The position numbers and the translations under genes are program-made. 6,271 nucleotides of DNA from a bacterium (lineage in GTDB: Bacteria; Fidelibacterota; Marinisomatia; Marinisomatales; JAHJCW01), in NCBI GenBank assembly GCA_018812885.1, contig JAHJCW010000236.1:1-6271 (forward strand), in the 5' to 3' direction. The notes beneath the pieces are model-generated. The model had not been told where the DNA came from and ran no database searches. It saw only the letters and a program-made list of their open reading frames with translations. Positions 1 to 5,573 of this stretch are shown here, in pieces. Positions within the stretch are counted from its first letter, which is position 1; the number at the start of each line of letters is the position of its first letter.

Positions 1-438
1 CAAAGGTTCTACCACCGGTTGACGTTGCATTACACCCAATGCTTTCCGCTCAATATGAAGTGTATTTTTGGTTTTTATTGTTCCCTTACCATCAATAGCA
101 TATCCTAATGGATTTACTACTCTTCCAAGCATTTCAGGTCCAACCCCAACTTCAACAACTTTTCCGGTACGCTTAACAATATCTCCTTCACGCACCAACC
201 GAGTTTCGCCAAACAATACCACACCGACGTTGTCCTCTTCAAGATTTAGTGCCATTCCGAATACGTCATTTGGCAATTCGACTAACTCAGCGCTCATAAC
301 GTTTTCTAAGCCGCTTACGCGCGCTACACCGTCACCCACTTCCAATACTTCACCTACGTCGGAAACGTCGATTTCAACATCGAACTTTTCTATTTGTTTC
401 AGAAGTAAACTTCTGATTTCTTCCGTTTTAATTTTCAT
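1..438 (-). CDS. atpA: F1F0 ATP synthase subunit alpha, N-terminal part (3' end outside window)
   Basis: The alpha subunit is part of the cytoplasmic F1 alpha3beta3 hexamer and carries the non-catalytic nucleotide sites. Only the first 146 codons lie in the window. Translation from the ATG gives MKIKTEEIRSLLLKQIEKF, then the N-terminal beta-barrel domain (about residues 25-95, with VLEVGDGVARVSGLENVMSAE and GVVLFGE). The start of the nucleotide-binding domain follows (GPEMLGRVVNPLGYAIDGKG, then ERKALGVMQRQPVVEPL). The window ends just before the usual QTG stretch and the Walker A loop, so catalytic motifs cannot be judged. The ERKAxGVxxRQPVxEPL wording resembles Bacteroidota-type alpha subunits. 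It begins 12 nt after atpH stops; the only ribosome-binding candidate is a weak AAAAGAAA, so coupling to atpH is likely. Identity is secure. Confidence 0.96.
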   Translation of the reverse strand, partial: MKIKTEEIRSLLLKQIEKFDVEIDVSDVGEVLEVGDGVARVSGLENVMSAELVELPNDVFGMALNLEEDNVGVVLFGETRLVREGDIVKRTGKVVEVGVGPEMLGRVVNPLGYAIDGKGTIKTKNTLHIERKALGVMQRQPVVEPL

Positions 439-450
439 CGTTTCTTTTAA

Positions 451-993
451 TTAATAATTTTGCATCAATACTTTTTTCATTTTCGCCATTTGATTGGCGA
501 TTGTACCATCGAATATGGTGTTTCCTATTCGCAACTTCAATCCACCCAATAGTTCTTTATGAGTTTGCGTTTTCAGTTCAACTTTTTTCCCTGTGGATTT
601 TTCGATACCCAGAACAATTGAAGATATGGTTCCTTTATCAATTTTATCTATTGAATATGCAGTGACATCAATTTGATTTAATGATTCTTTTTGCAATTTA
701 GCATACTCAGTAGCTATAGACATGAACATTTGATTTTCATTACGTTCAGCCAACAATGCAAAAAATTCATAGACAACCGGATTAATCATATCACCAAGTA
801 TCGATTTTAAGATATTTACTTTTTCAACGGGCTTAATCCTGAGTGTATAGAAAAATGCACGAAATACCTGTTCCTGTTTTATTAACTGATCAATAATTCT
901 TAAACTGTTTCCGGTTTCCGAAATACAGTTTAATTCTGTTGATACAGCTAATAATGCATTAGCATATTTTTTTATACGTCGATTAGGCTTCAT
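451..993 (-). CDS. atpH: F1F0 ATP synthase subunit delta (OSCP family)
   Basis: Delta sits on top of F1 and joins it to the peripheral stalk made of subunit b. The product is 180 residues, the normal length for the family. The N-terminal helical domain begins RRIKKYANALLAVSTE (residues 5-20), matching the usual RYAxALxxVA opening. The C-terminal part has the family signature LLGGLKLRIGNTIFDGTI (148-165), followed by a helix rich in Lys and Met. Its start overlaps the end of atpF by 11 nt and it stops 12 nt before atpA. There is no convincing Shine-Dalgarno site before the ATG (CCTAAGA at best), which fits translational coupling to atpF. Sequence in the middle of delta is poorly conserved in all bacteria, so the call rests on the two ends, the length and the gene order. 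Confidence 0.95.
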   Translation of the reverse strand: MKPNRRIKKYANALLAVSTELNCISETGNSLRIIDQLIKQEQVFRAFFYTLRIKPVEKVNILKSILGDMINPVVYEFFALLAERNENQMFMSIATEYAKLQKESLNQIDVTAYSIDKIDKGTISSIVLGIEKSTGKKVELKTQTHKELLGGLKLRIGNTIFDGTIANQMAKMKKVLMQNY

Positions 994-1489
994 TCTTAGG
1001 ATTGATGCTACTTAATGATTCATTTATCAATTTCAAATTATCTTCTTTAGATAAGTTTTTCTTAATCAGCTTTTGAGCAACTGCAATTGATAAATTAACG
1101 ACCTCTGCCTTTACCTCTAAGATTGCACGCTCTTTCTCAATGTGGATTTGTTTTTTTGCATCTTCCAAAAGAGCATCAGATTTAGATTGCGCTTTTTCGA
1201 TTATTTCATCTTTCATTCTTTCGGCATTTTTCTTACCGGCTGCCACAATTGCTTGCGATTCATTCCGTGCCTCACTAAATAACTTTTCTGTATCTTCCTT
1301 GACATGAGCTAACTCATCTCTGGCTTTTTCCGCACCTAACAAAGCATGCCGTATGTTATCCTCTCGTTTTTCGAGCATTGCGAGTAATGGTTTCCAGGCA
1401 AATTTCATCAGCAAAAATGCCAATGCCAGAAAGATGATAATCGACCAGATGTATAAACCTGGATCAGGTTGAACTAAGGGATTATCCAT
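983..1489 (-). CDS. atpF: F1F0 ATP synthase subunit b (peripheral stalk)
   Basis: Subunit b anchors the peripheral stalk in the membrane and holds F1 static through delta. The 168-residue product has one N-terminal membrane segment (about residues 12-30) followed at once by KFAWKPLLAMLEKRE (29-43), a hallmark of the b family. From there to about residue 145 it is a highly charged, Ala/Lys/Glu-rich amphipathic helix expected to dimerise as a right-handed coiled coil. It ends with a region (IAVAQKLIKKNLSKEDNLKLI, about 135-155) typical of the delta-contacting end. The ATG is preceded by AAGAGA about 7 nt upstream, a fair ribosome-binding site. A 42-nt gap separates it from atpE, and its last 11 nt overlap atpH. 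Only one b-type gene is visible, so a b/b' pair as in phototrophs is not indicated here. Confidence 0.96.
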   Translation of the reverse strand: MDNPLVQPDPGLYIWSIIIFLALAFLLMKFAWKPLLAMLEKREDNIRHALLGAEKARDELAHVKEDTEKLFSEARNESQAIVAAGKKNAERMKDEIIEKAQSKSDALLEDAKKQIHIEKERAILEVKAEVVNLSIAVAQKLIKKNLSKEDNLKLINESLSSINPKNEA

Positions 1490-1531
1490 ATAATTTTCTC
1501 TTATTAATCAGTTTAATAAAATAAATGCTTC

Positions 1532-1756
1532 TTATTTCATTAATACAATTAATAGAGTAAATACTTCAGCCAAAATCGCAACACCTTCTAATAGGAAAAG
1601 TGGCAAGTTAACTGCAGCAGTAATTTTATCGGCAGCTTCCGGCTGACGCGCAATACTTTCTGCAGCGGCAGCAGTGAATTTGCTTATACCAAATGCAGCT
1701 CCAATGACTACCATCCCAAGCCCGATTGCGGCTCCAAAGTAATGTAGATTTTCCAT
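1532..1756 (-). CDS. atpE: F1F0 ATP synthase subunit c (c-ring)
   Basis: Subunit c forms the rotating ring of F0. The 74-residue product is a two-helix hairpin. Helix 1 is about residues 8-32 with the small-residue packing pattern GAAIGLGMVVIGAAFG, the polar loop is RQPE (37-40), and helix 2 is about 47-73. The ion-binding carboxylate is E57 in FLLEGVAIL, aligning with the LIEGVAL motif of Bacteroidota-type c subunits. There is no Ser/Thr next to E57 and no Gln in helix 1, so a proton ring is more likely than a sodium ring. A second glutamate, E64, lies two turns further along helix 2 and is unusual. The ATG has a good Shine-Dalgarno site (GGAGA, 7-nt spacing), one of the two best in the window. 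It follows the repeat-filled 247-nt gap after atpB. Confidence 0.97.
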   Translation of the reverse strand: MENLHYFGAAIGLGMVVIGAAFGISKFTAAAAESIARQPEAADKITAAVNLPLFLLEGVAILAEVFTLLIVLMK

Positions 1757-1763
1757 TTATTTT

Positions 1764-1768
1764 TCTCC
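1764..1768 (-). promoter_or_regulatory. Strong Shine-Dalgarno site of atpE
   Basis: On the minus strand this reads GGAGA, 7 nt before the atpE ATG. Most other genes in the cluster have no recognisable site, so this one stands out. It fits the need for many more c subunits than a or alpha per enzyme. Confidence 0.75.
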
Positions 1769-1783
1769 GTTTATTATTATTTT

Positions 1784-1870
1784 CAACCACGAATTTCACG
1801 AATTAACACGAATAATTAAAAAACTGTAAAAATCGCAAAGTTTAAAATAATATTCGTGCATTCGTGGTTG
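1784..1870. repeat. Inverted repeat with 9-nt-period arms (CACGAATT type)
   Basis: The left arm begins CAACCACGAAT (1784-1794), and its exact reverse complement ATTCGTGGTTG ends the element (1860-1870). A second, inner pair is CACGAATA (1807-1814) with TATTCGTG (1851-1858). The left arm contains three CACGAAT words at spacings of 9 and 10 nt; the right arm contains two TTCGTG words 8 nt apart. In RNA the two stem blocks could stack into one interrupted hairpin with a loop of about 36 nt. On the atpB-to-atpE transcript it is followed by GAAAATAATAAT rather than a run of U, so it is not a standard intrinsic terminator. The word type resembles a repeat family I remember from intergenic regions of many environmental genomes. 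Confidence 0.8.
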
Positions 1871-1884
1871 TTTCTTTTGTTTTT

Positions 1885-1916
1885 AAAATCTGTCAAATTC
1901 GTGTAATCTGTGGCTA
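1885..1916. repeat. Degenerate copy of the same repeat (TTCGTG / TCTGTGG type)
   Basis: Reads AAAATCTGTC, then AAATTCGTGT, then AATCTGTGGCTA, three related words about 9 nt apart. It has the same orientation as the 1847-1870 arm and ends in GTGGCTA, compared with GTGGTTG there. It is a diverged relative rather than an exact copy. Confidence 0.65.
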
Positions 1917-1967
1917 TATTTATTTTAAGTTTTCAGTTTTTATCTTTTTTATGTGTTTTTTGTTTAA

Positions 1968-1999
1968 AAATTTGTGTCTTTTGTGCCTTTTGTGGCTAC
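1968..1999. repeat. Degenerate copy of the same repeat (TTTGTG / TTTTGTGG type)
   Basis: Reads AAATTTGTGTC, TTTTGTGCC, TTTTGTGGCTAC, again with a strict 9-nt step and the GTGGCTA ending. It lies only 4 nt from the atpB stop codon. The base change from TTCGTG to TTTGTG gives a version like the CACAAAAG repeats known in other genomes. Confidence 0.65.
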
Positions 2000-2003
2000 T
2001 CAA

Positions 2004-2933
2004 TTAATGATGAATATTTATCGCCATTCCAATAAAGACAGCGGTAAGCATAGTAAATACGTACGCTTGTACAATTATAATAATTATTTCTAAAGCAGAT
2101 ATCGCTACAGCAAGCGGTACCGATATCAACACACCAACCCCAATTCCAGCAAGTACACTATTAAATAGTCCTGTAAAGATAAATACGAATGATACTATCG
2201 CTAAAATAGCGATGTGTCCACCGGTCATATTGGCTGCCAATCGCATTGTCAACGCAAAAGGCCGGACAAACATTCCGATAACTTCTATCGGAATCAGCAT
2301 GATATAGACCGGCCAAGCCAAGCCAGATGGCGCAATGTTTTTCCAATAATTAATAAAACCGTGTGCTTTTGATCCGGCTAATATTATTGCGAAAAAAGTT
2401 ATGGTCGCCAATCCTGCTGTTACATTATAATTACCGGTTGCTGTCATACCACCATGCAACAATGAATTGACAAAAGAATGATCGTGAGAGGAACCACCGA
2501 ATATAAATCGATTTATTGCTCCAATCACATCAAAAATCGGGAATAATCCAATCGCATTAGCTGAAAATATAAAAAAGAAAAATGTTAGAATTAGCGGTGT
2601 CCAAGTATTTAGATATTTTTTACCGACATTTGGCAATACAATTGAATCGCGAATAAATTGCACTACTGCTTCTAATGCGGTCATAAAACCGGAAGGAACC
2701 GGGCTTTCTTGCTTAATATATTTTCGCACTGTCCATGTGATTGCTATAAATACGAGTGAAGCAACTATCCATAACATTAATACATGTTTAGTTATTGAAA
2801 AATCTATACCAAAAATAGTTGGCAGTTGTAATATGGGGTGCTCAGGTGAACTGTTGGAAACATGACCAATTATTACTTCACCAGCGTCAAATCCATTCTC
2901 GGTTGATGTATGTACTTGGTCAGCTCCGCTCAT
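2004..2933 (-). CDS. atpB: F1F0 ATP synthase subunit a (F0 stator channel)
   Basis: Subunit a provides the two half-channels that carry ions to and from the c-ring. The 309-residue product has a hydrophilic N-terminal stretch (1-48), then PTIFGIDFSITKH (38-50) and about five or six membrane segments (about 51-69, 112-134, 173-190, 208-222, 241-280, 283-305). The essential arginine is R231 in RPFALTMRLAANMTGGH (224-240), matching E. coli R210. Q289 in IIVQAYVFTMLTAVF matches E. coli Q252. It is longer than the E. coli protein because of the N-terminal tail and a polar loop (144-170). The ATG lies 11 nt after the upstream stop, with no clear Shine-Dalgarno site, so coupling is likely. The subunit c gene does not follow at once: a repeat-filled gap lies between. 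Confidence 0.97.
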   Translation of the reverse strand: MSGADQVHTSTENGFDAGEVIIGHVSNSSPEHPILQLPTIFGIDFSITKHVLMLWIVASLVFIAITWTVRKYIKQESPVPSGFMTALEAVVQFIRDSIVLPNVGKKYLNTWTPLILTFFFFIFSANAIGLFPIFDVIGAINRFIFGGSSHDHSFVNSLLHGGMTATGNYNVTAGLATITFFAIILAGSKAHGFINYWKNIAPSGLAWPVYIMLIPIEVIGMFVRPFALTMRLAANMTGGHIAILAIVSFVFIFTGLFNSVLAGIGVGVLISVPLAVAISALEIIIIIVQAYVFTMLTAVFIGMAINIHH

Positions 2934-2944
2934 CTATTTTGTTT

Positions 2945-3304
2945 TTATTTTTCTGTTTGAATTAATTTTTGTAGAAATATTGCTTCTATAATATAAAATA
3001 GTATAAAAAAGCTCGTGAAGCTAATAACAAATGGGGCAGGCTCAAAAGCGTAAAAACTCAGAATTATGATAAAATACAGAGCAAATAAAACCATTTTAAA
3101 TAAAAACGATTTTGTTAATGTTCCGGTAAGTTTTTCCGGCGTATTTGCATGAATGCGCTTGACTAATTGAATTGAAAAAACACTAATTACTAATGGTGCA
3201 ACCATTCCTAAAAATATTTCATCAGTAAAACTTGGGAAAAATATTCCACTTATCAGACTTGCTATCCCGACTCCTAACAATATTATCGAAATTGTATATT
3301 TCAT
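2945..3304 (-). CDS. atpI: AtpI-like small membrane protein of the atp operon
   Basis: The 119-residue product is very hydrophobic, with four predicted membrane helices (about 4-24, 29-49, 66-86, 90-113). Between helices 2 and 3 is a short basic loop (KRIHANTPEKLTGTLTK). Size, four-helix layout and position directly before atpB fit the UncI/AtpI family (ATP synthase I chain). Members of that family help assemble the c-ring, and in Bacillus AtpI together with AtpZ has been linked to magnesium supply. Sequence in this family is weakly conserved and I see no diagnostic motif, so the assignment is mainly by topology and location. Its ATG overlaps the atpZ stop codon in an ATGA junction, which implies translational coupling. 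The atpB start follows 11 nt after its stop. Confidence 0.72.
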   Translation of the reverse strand: MKYTISIILLGVGIASLISGIFFPSFTDEIFLGMVAPLVISVFSIQLVKRIHANTPEKLTGTLTKSFLFKMVLFALYFIIILSFYAFEPAPFVISFTSFFILFYIIEAIFLQKLIQTEK

Positions 3305-3546
3305 TTATGAGGTTTGATCCACATTATTTTTGCGATCTCGTAAAATCCAACTATTATACCAATCAAAAGACCAATCATTAAAAATATCGGTGAAGAATCT
3401 TGCCATTTATCAAGAAAATATCCAATAGCACCTAAAATTAAAACCGCACCGATGAGTGTGTACGATGCTCCCATAGCGGGTCCTGACCGTTTGATAATTT
3501 TTTGTAAATAACTAAATGAATTAGCTAAGTCATCTATTTTTATCAT
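3301..3546 (-). CDS. atpZ: AtpZ-type F0F1-ATPase accessory protein
   Basis: The 81-residue product has a polar N-terminal segment (1-22) and two membrane helices (about 25-45 and 53-74). They are joined by GYFLDKWQDSSP (42-53). The pattern G-x2-G...GAIGYFLDKW...P-x-F-x-x-IGLLIGIIVGFYE is typical of the AtpZ family (Pfam PF09527), with the conserved Asp-Lys after helix 1 and the glycine-rich helix 2. Such proteins are encoded at the head of atp operons and have been linked to c-ring assembly and to Mg2+/Ca2+ handling. It overlaps the atpI-like gene by 4 nt and starts 25 nt after the bactofilin stop. No clear Shine-Dalgarno site precedes the ATG. It marks the start of the atp block proper. Confidence 0.88.
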   Translation of the reverse strand: MIKIDDLANSFSYLQKIIKRSGPAMGASYTLIGAVLILGAIGYFLDKWQDSSPIFLMIGLLIGIIVGFYEIAKIMWIKPHK

Positions 3547-3571
3547 TTATCAATAGTTTAGACGGTTTTTG

Positions 3572-3910
3572 TTAATCACCTGTTAAGTCACACCTACCAC
3601 TAAATTTGGCGCCTTCTTCTATGTATAATCTCCGGTAAATCATATCACCATGAACTGTAGATTGATTACCCAATACAATGCGATCATTAACAGAAATATT
3701 GCCATTTACGGTGCCACCAACGTGGATATCGCTTGCGATAATATTACCCACTATTTCCGCAGTTCGTGCGATACGAACCGGTCCCTTAGTATTAACATCA
3801 CCTTGGATTTTTCCATATACAATAAGTCCGCCATCCAAGTTAATATTCCCTTCTAAAATAGCATCAGCACCTACCATAGTATGTACATTTTGAAAATCAA
3901 TTTTACTCAT
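3572..3910 (-). CDS. Bactofilin (polymer-forming cytoskeletal protein, DUF583)
   Basis: Bactofilins self-assemble without nucleotide into filaments under the membrane and position cell-wall enzymes or other partners. The 112-residue product is almost entirely the beta-helical core. Short strands with glycine turns recur every 6-10 residues or so: GNINLDGGLIVYGKIQGDV (21-39), GPVRI, GNIIASDIHVGGTVNGNI (55-72), VHGDMIYRRLYIEEGAKFSG (86-105). The IEEGAKFSGRC ending is a good match to the family (Pfam PF04519). The tails are short: about 12 residues before the core and almost none after. No obvious hydrophobic membrane-targeting N-terminus is seen, so membrane recruitment may come from its partner. 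Its ATG lies inside the last codons of the M23 peptidase gene (8-nt overlap), so the two are probably made together. Confidence 0.93.
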   Translation of the reverse strand: MSKIDFQNVHTMVGADAILEGNINLDGGLIVYGKIQGDVNTKGPVRIARTAEIVGNIIASDIHVGGTVNGNISVNDRIVLGNQSTVHGDMIYRRLYIEEGAKFSGRCDLTGD

Positions 3911-4706
3911 AATTATTCACACTTATGTCTTTTTGTTTATATTTAGGAAACAACTCCAAGGGGTCAACCGCTTTACCATTTTTCCATATTTCAAAATGCA
4001 AATGTGGACCCGAAGAAATACCCGTGCCGCCGGTAGTTGCAATCACTTCACCACGTTTTACAAAATCTCTTGTTTCTACGAAATTGCCTTTATTATGTCC
4101 GTAAATCGAAAAATAATCATCACCATGGTATAAAATTATATAATTACCAAAATTATACGTCCATCCTGAATATACAACAAATCCCGAAGCTGAAGCATAA
4201 ACCGGTTCACCTTCTTTAACTGCGATATCAATACCATAATGATTTTGATTTTTAAATAATTTATCAATTCTTATCTTTTGTGTAATGTAACCTTCAACCG
4301 GATATTTGGAAGGTATGTTATCAACGTAAGAAACGGCATTATTTTTATCCGACCTCATTTGATTGCTTTCAGACCAAGCAGAATCATTACTCACCGAAAC
4401 AGAAGATAGTTCCAATTCAGAGCCAAGAGTTTTTCTGATTAGACGATCCATTTGTTCAATACGATTAAGATCTTGCATTAATTCCATAATTTTTACACGT
4501 TCTACAGCAAATTTCTCATTTTCAACTTCCATTGCATTATACTGCATCAATTTTGGTAAGGCATATGCAATAAAAAATACTACTATGCATAACATTAGTA
4601 TTAAACTGATGATCAGAGATAACATCTGTTTTCTGGTGATAGAAAACTGCCTATCACTGTCTTCGTTATCTGGTATAATTAATATGGAATATCTTGACGG
4701 TTTCAT
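3903..4706 (-). CDS. Membrane-anchored M23 (LytM-type) zinc peptidase
   Basis: M23 peptidases cut peptide cross-links in peptidoglycan. The 267-residue product has a short N-terminal tail (1-27, with ILIIPDNEDSDRQFSIT), one membrane segment (about 28-50), a probable coiled coil (about 55-95), a linker, and the peptidase domain (about 133-255). All zinc and catalytic residues are present: H156 and D160 in HYGID, H204 in IYGHN, and H235/H237 in GPHLHFEIW. It is therefore expected to be active, unlike the degenerate EnvC/NlpD-type activators. Basic residues before the membrane segment place the N-tail in the cytoplasm and the enzyme in the periplasm. The ATG lies 6 nt after the parB stop with no clear Shine-Dalgarno site. 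Overlap with the bactofilin gene points to a shape-control pair like LmdC/BacA or Csd1/CcmA. Confidence 0.92.
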   Translation of the reverse strand: MKPSRYSILIIPDNEDSDRQFSITRKQMLSLIISLILMLCIVVFFIAYALPKLMQYNAMEVENEKFAVERVKIMELMQDLNRIEQMDRLIRKTLGSELELSSVSVSNDSAWSESNQMRSDKNNAVSYVDNIPSKYPVEGYITQKIRIDKLFKNQNHYGIDIAVKEGEPVYASASGFVVYSGWTYNFGNYIILYHGDDYFSIYGHNKGNFVETRDFVKRGEVIATTGGTGISSGPHLHFEIWKNGKAVDPLELFPKYKQKDISVNNYE

Positions 4707-4712
4707 GCCAAA

Positions 4713-5573
4713 TTATAATAAATCTTTATTGCCCGTTAAAATGGAAAATATTCGCTCAAAATCATCGTCTGAAAAATAGCTGACTATGATTTCCCCGCTT
4801 CCTTTATGATAAGTTAGTTTAACCTTTGTCCCAAGAGCTGATATTAACTCATCTTCCAGATGTTTTATTCTAGGATCAATTCCTTTTTTTATTAGTGTAA
4901 GTCTCGATTTTTTATCGGCATCAGACTTAGCTAATGTTTCCGCTCCCCGAACACTTAGATTCTTATTTATAATTTGCTGCCACATCTTAACCATTGCTTG
5001 AGTTGTTTTCATCATTAAAATAGCTCGACCATGTCCGGCTGATATTTCACCATTTTTTATACTTTCTTTAATCTCAGATGGTAAGTTTAATAACCTTAAA
5101 GTATTTGTAACAGTTACCCGCTTTTTACCAACCGATTTTGCAACAGCTTCTTGAGAAAGACCATGTTTACTATTTAAAACAGCGTAAGCTTCTGCTTCCT
5201 CAATAGGATTTAAGTTCTCACGCTGGATGTTTTCAATCAACGCCATCTCCATCATTTCTGCATCATTTTCTACTTCAATAACATAAGCAGGAATCTCTAT
5301 AAGTCCGGCAAGTTTCGCCGCACGTAATCGTCTTTCTCCGGCAATTAGAATATAATCTCCAGTATTTTCCCGAACTGTTATCGGCGTCAATATTCCTTTT
5401 TCCTTAATTGATGCTACTAATTCTTGTAATGCATTTTCATCAAAATTTTGTCGTGGCTGATTTGGATTAGGAGAAATGTTATTGATATTAATCTTAAATG
5501 TACCAGGACTTGATTCGTCTTCACGCGGTCGAATAAGAGCTTCTAATCCCTTTCCTAGACGATTACTTGACAC
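4713..5573 (-). CDS. parB: Chromosome-partitioning protein ParB (Spo0J family), GTG start
   Basis: ParB binds parS sites near the origin, slides on DNA as a CTP-dependent clamp and stimulates the ParA ATPase. I place the start at a GTG (5571-5573), giving 286 residues beginning MSSNRLGKGLEALI. The usual ParA-activating tail is then at the very N-terminus. AGGAGAT lies 8 nt upstream of this GTG. A longer open frame begins at TTG 5591, but that reading would translate the ribosome-binding site itself. The CTP-binding N-domain follows, with GERRLRAAKLAG (about 79-90) and ENIQRENLNPIEEAEAY (about 114-130). A helix-turn-helix region (about 139-165) and a dimerisation domain at the end come next. 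It overlaps parA by 11 nt. Length and motifs are normal for a chromosomal ParB. Confidence 0.95.
   Translation of the reverse strand: MSSNRLGKGLEALIRPREDESSPGTFKININNISPNPNQPRQNFDENALQELVASIKEKGILTPITVRENTGDYILIAGERRLRAAKLAGLIEIPAYVIEVENDAEMMEMALIENIQRENLNPIEEAEAYAVLNSKHGLSQEAVAKSVGKKRVTVTNTLRLLNLPSEIKESIKNGEISAGHGRAILMMKTTQAMVKMWQQIINKNLSVRGAETLAKSDADKKSRLTLIKKGIDPRIKHLEDELISALGTKVKLTYHKGSGEIIVSYFSDDDFERIFSILTGNKDLL

Larger units (their letters stand above)
1757..2003. other. Gene-free gap between atpB and atpE, filled with degenerate repeats
   Basis: This is the only sizeable non-coding stretch in the window, 247 nt inside an otherwise tight operon. No plausible coding frame was seen. It is very AT-rich and holds four related repeat blocks: 1784-1814 in one orientation, then 1847-1870, 1885-1916 and 1968-1999 in the other. 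They are built from CACGAATT / CACAGATT / CACAAAAG-like words spaced about 9 nt apart. The only other clear element is the atpE ribosome-binding site at its atpE end. I saw no convincing sigma-70 promoter and no U-tract terminator for the minus-strand transcript. Confidence 0.85.

Noticed and set aside
68..454. Plus-strand open frame of 128 codons opposite atpA
   Set aside because: It is the antisense of a strongly conserved AtpA sequence, is Ser/Thr/Pro-rich as antisense frames usually are, and matches no family I know.
1794..1803. parS half-site (TTTCACG)
   Set aside because: It belongs to the CACGAATT repeat; the palindromic second half (CGTGAAA) is not adjacent, so it is not a ParB site.
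1784..1870. Inverted repeat as a Rho-independent terminator after atpB
   Set aside because: The stem is interrupted, the loop is long, and the minus-strand transcript continues with GAAAATAATAATAAA rather than a U-run; atpE must also be expressed.
1868..1896. Possible sigma-70 promoter for atpE with TTGACA at 1891-1896 (minus strand)
   Set aside because: The hexamer at 17-nt spacing reads AAACAA, a poor -10 element; no better pair was found, and AT-rich repeats give such matches by chance.
1784..1999. CRISPR array
   Set aside because: The repeat units are about 9 nt, degenerate and in both orientations, with no 20-40-nt repeats or unique spacers of even length and no cas genes.
2161..2346. 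Minus-strand 61-codon frame inside atpB
   Set aside because: It is out of frame within the conserved core of AtpB (around R231), so it is a shadow.
3650..4219. Several short plus-strand frames opposite the bactofilin and M23 genes
   Set aside because: They overlap each other in different frames and lie opposite well-supported genes; their composition looks like chance.
4363..4779. Plus-strand open frame of 138 codons opposite the M23 gene and the end of parB
   Set aside because: The minus-strand genes here have full motifs and correct lengths; the plus frame spans their junction and shows no domain or convincing start.
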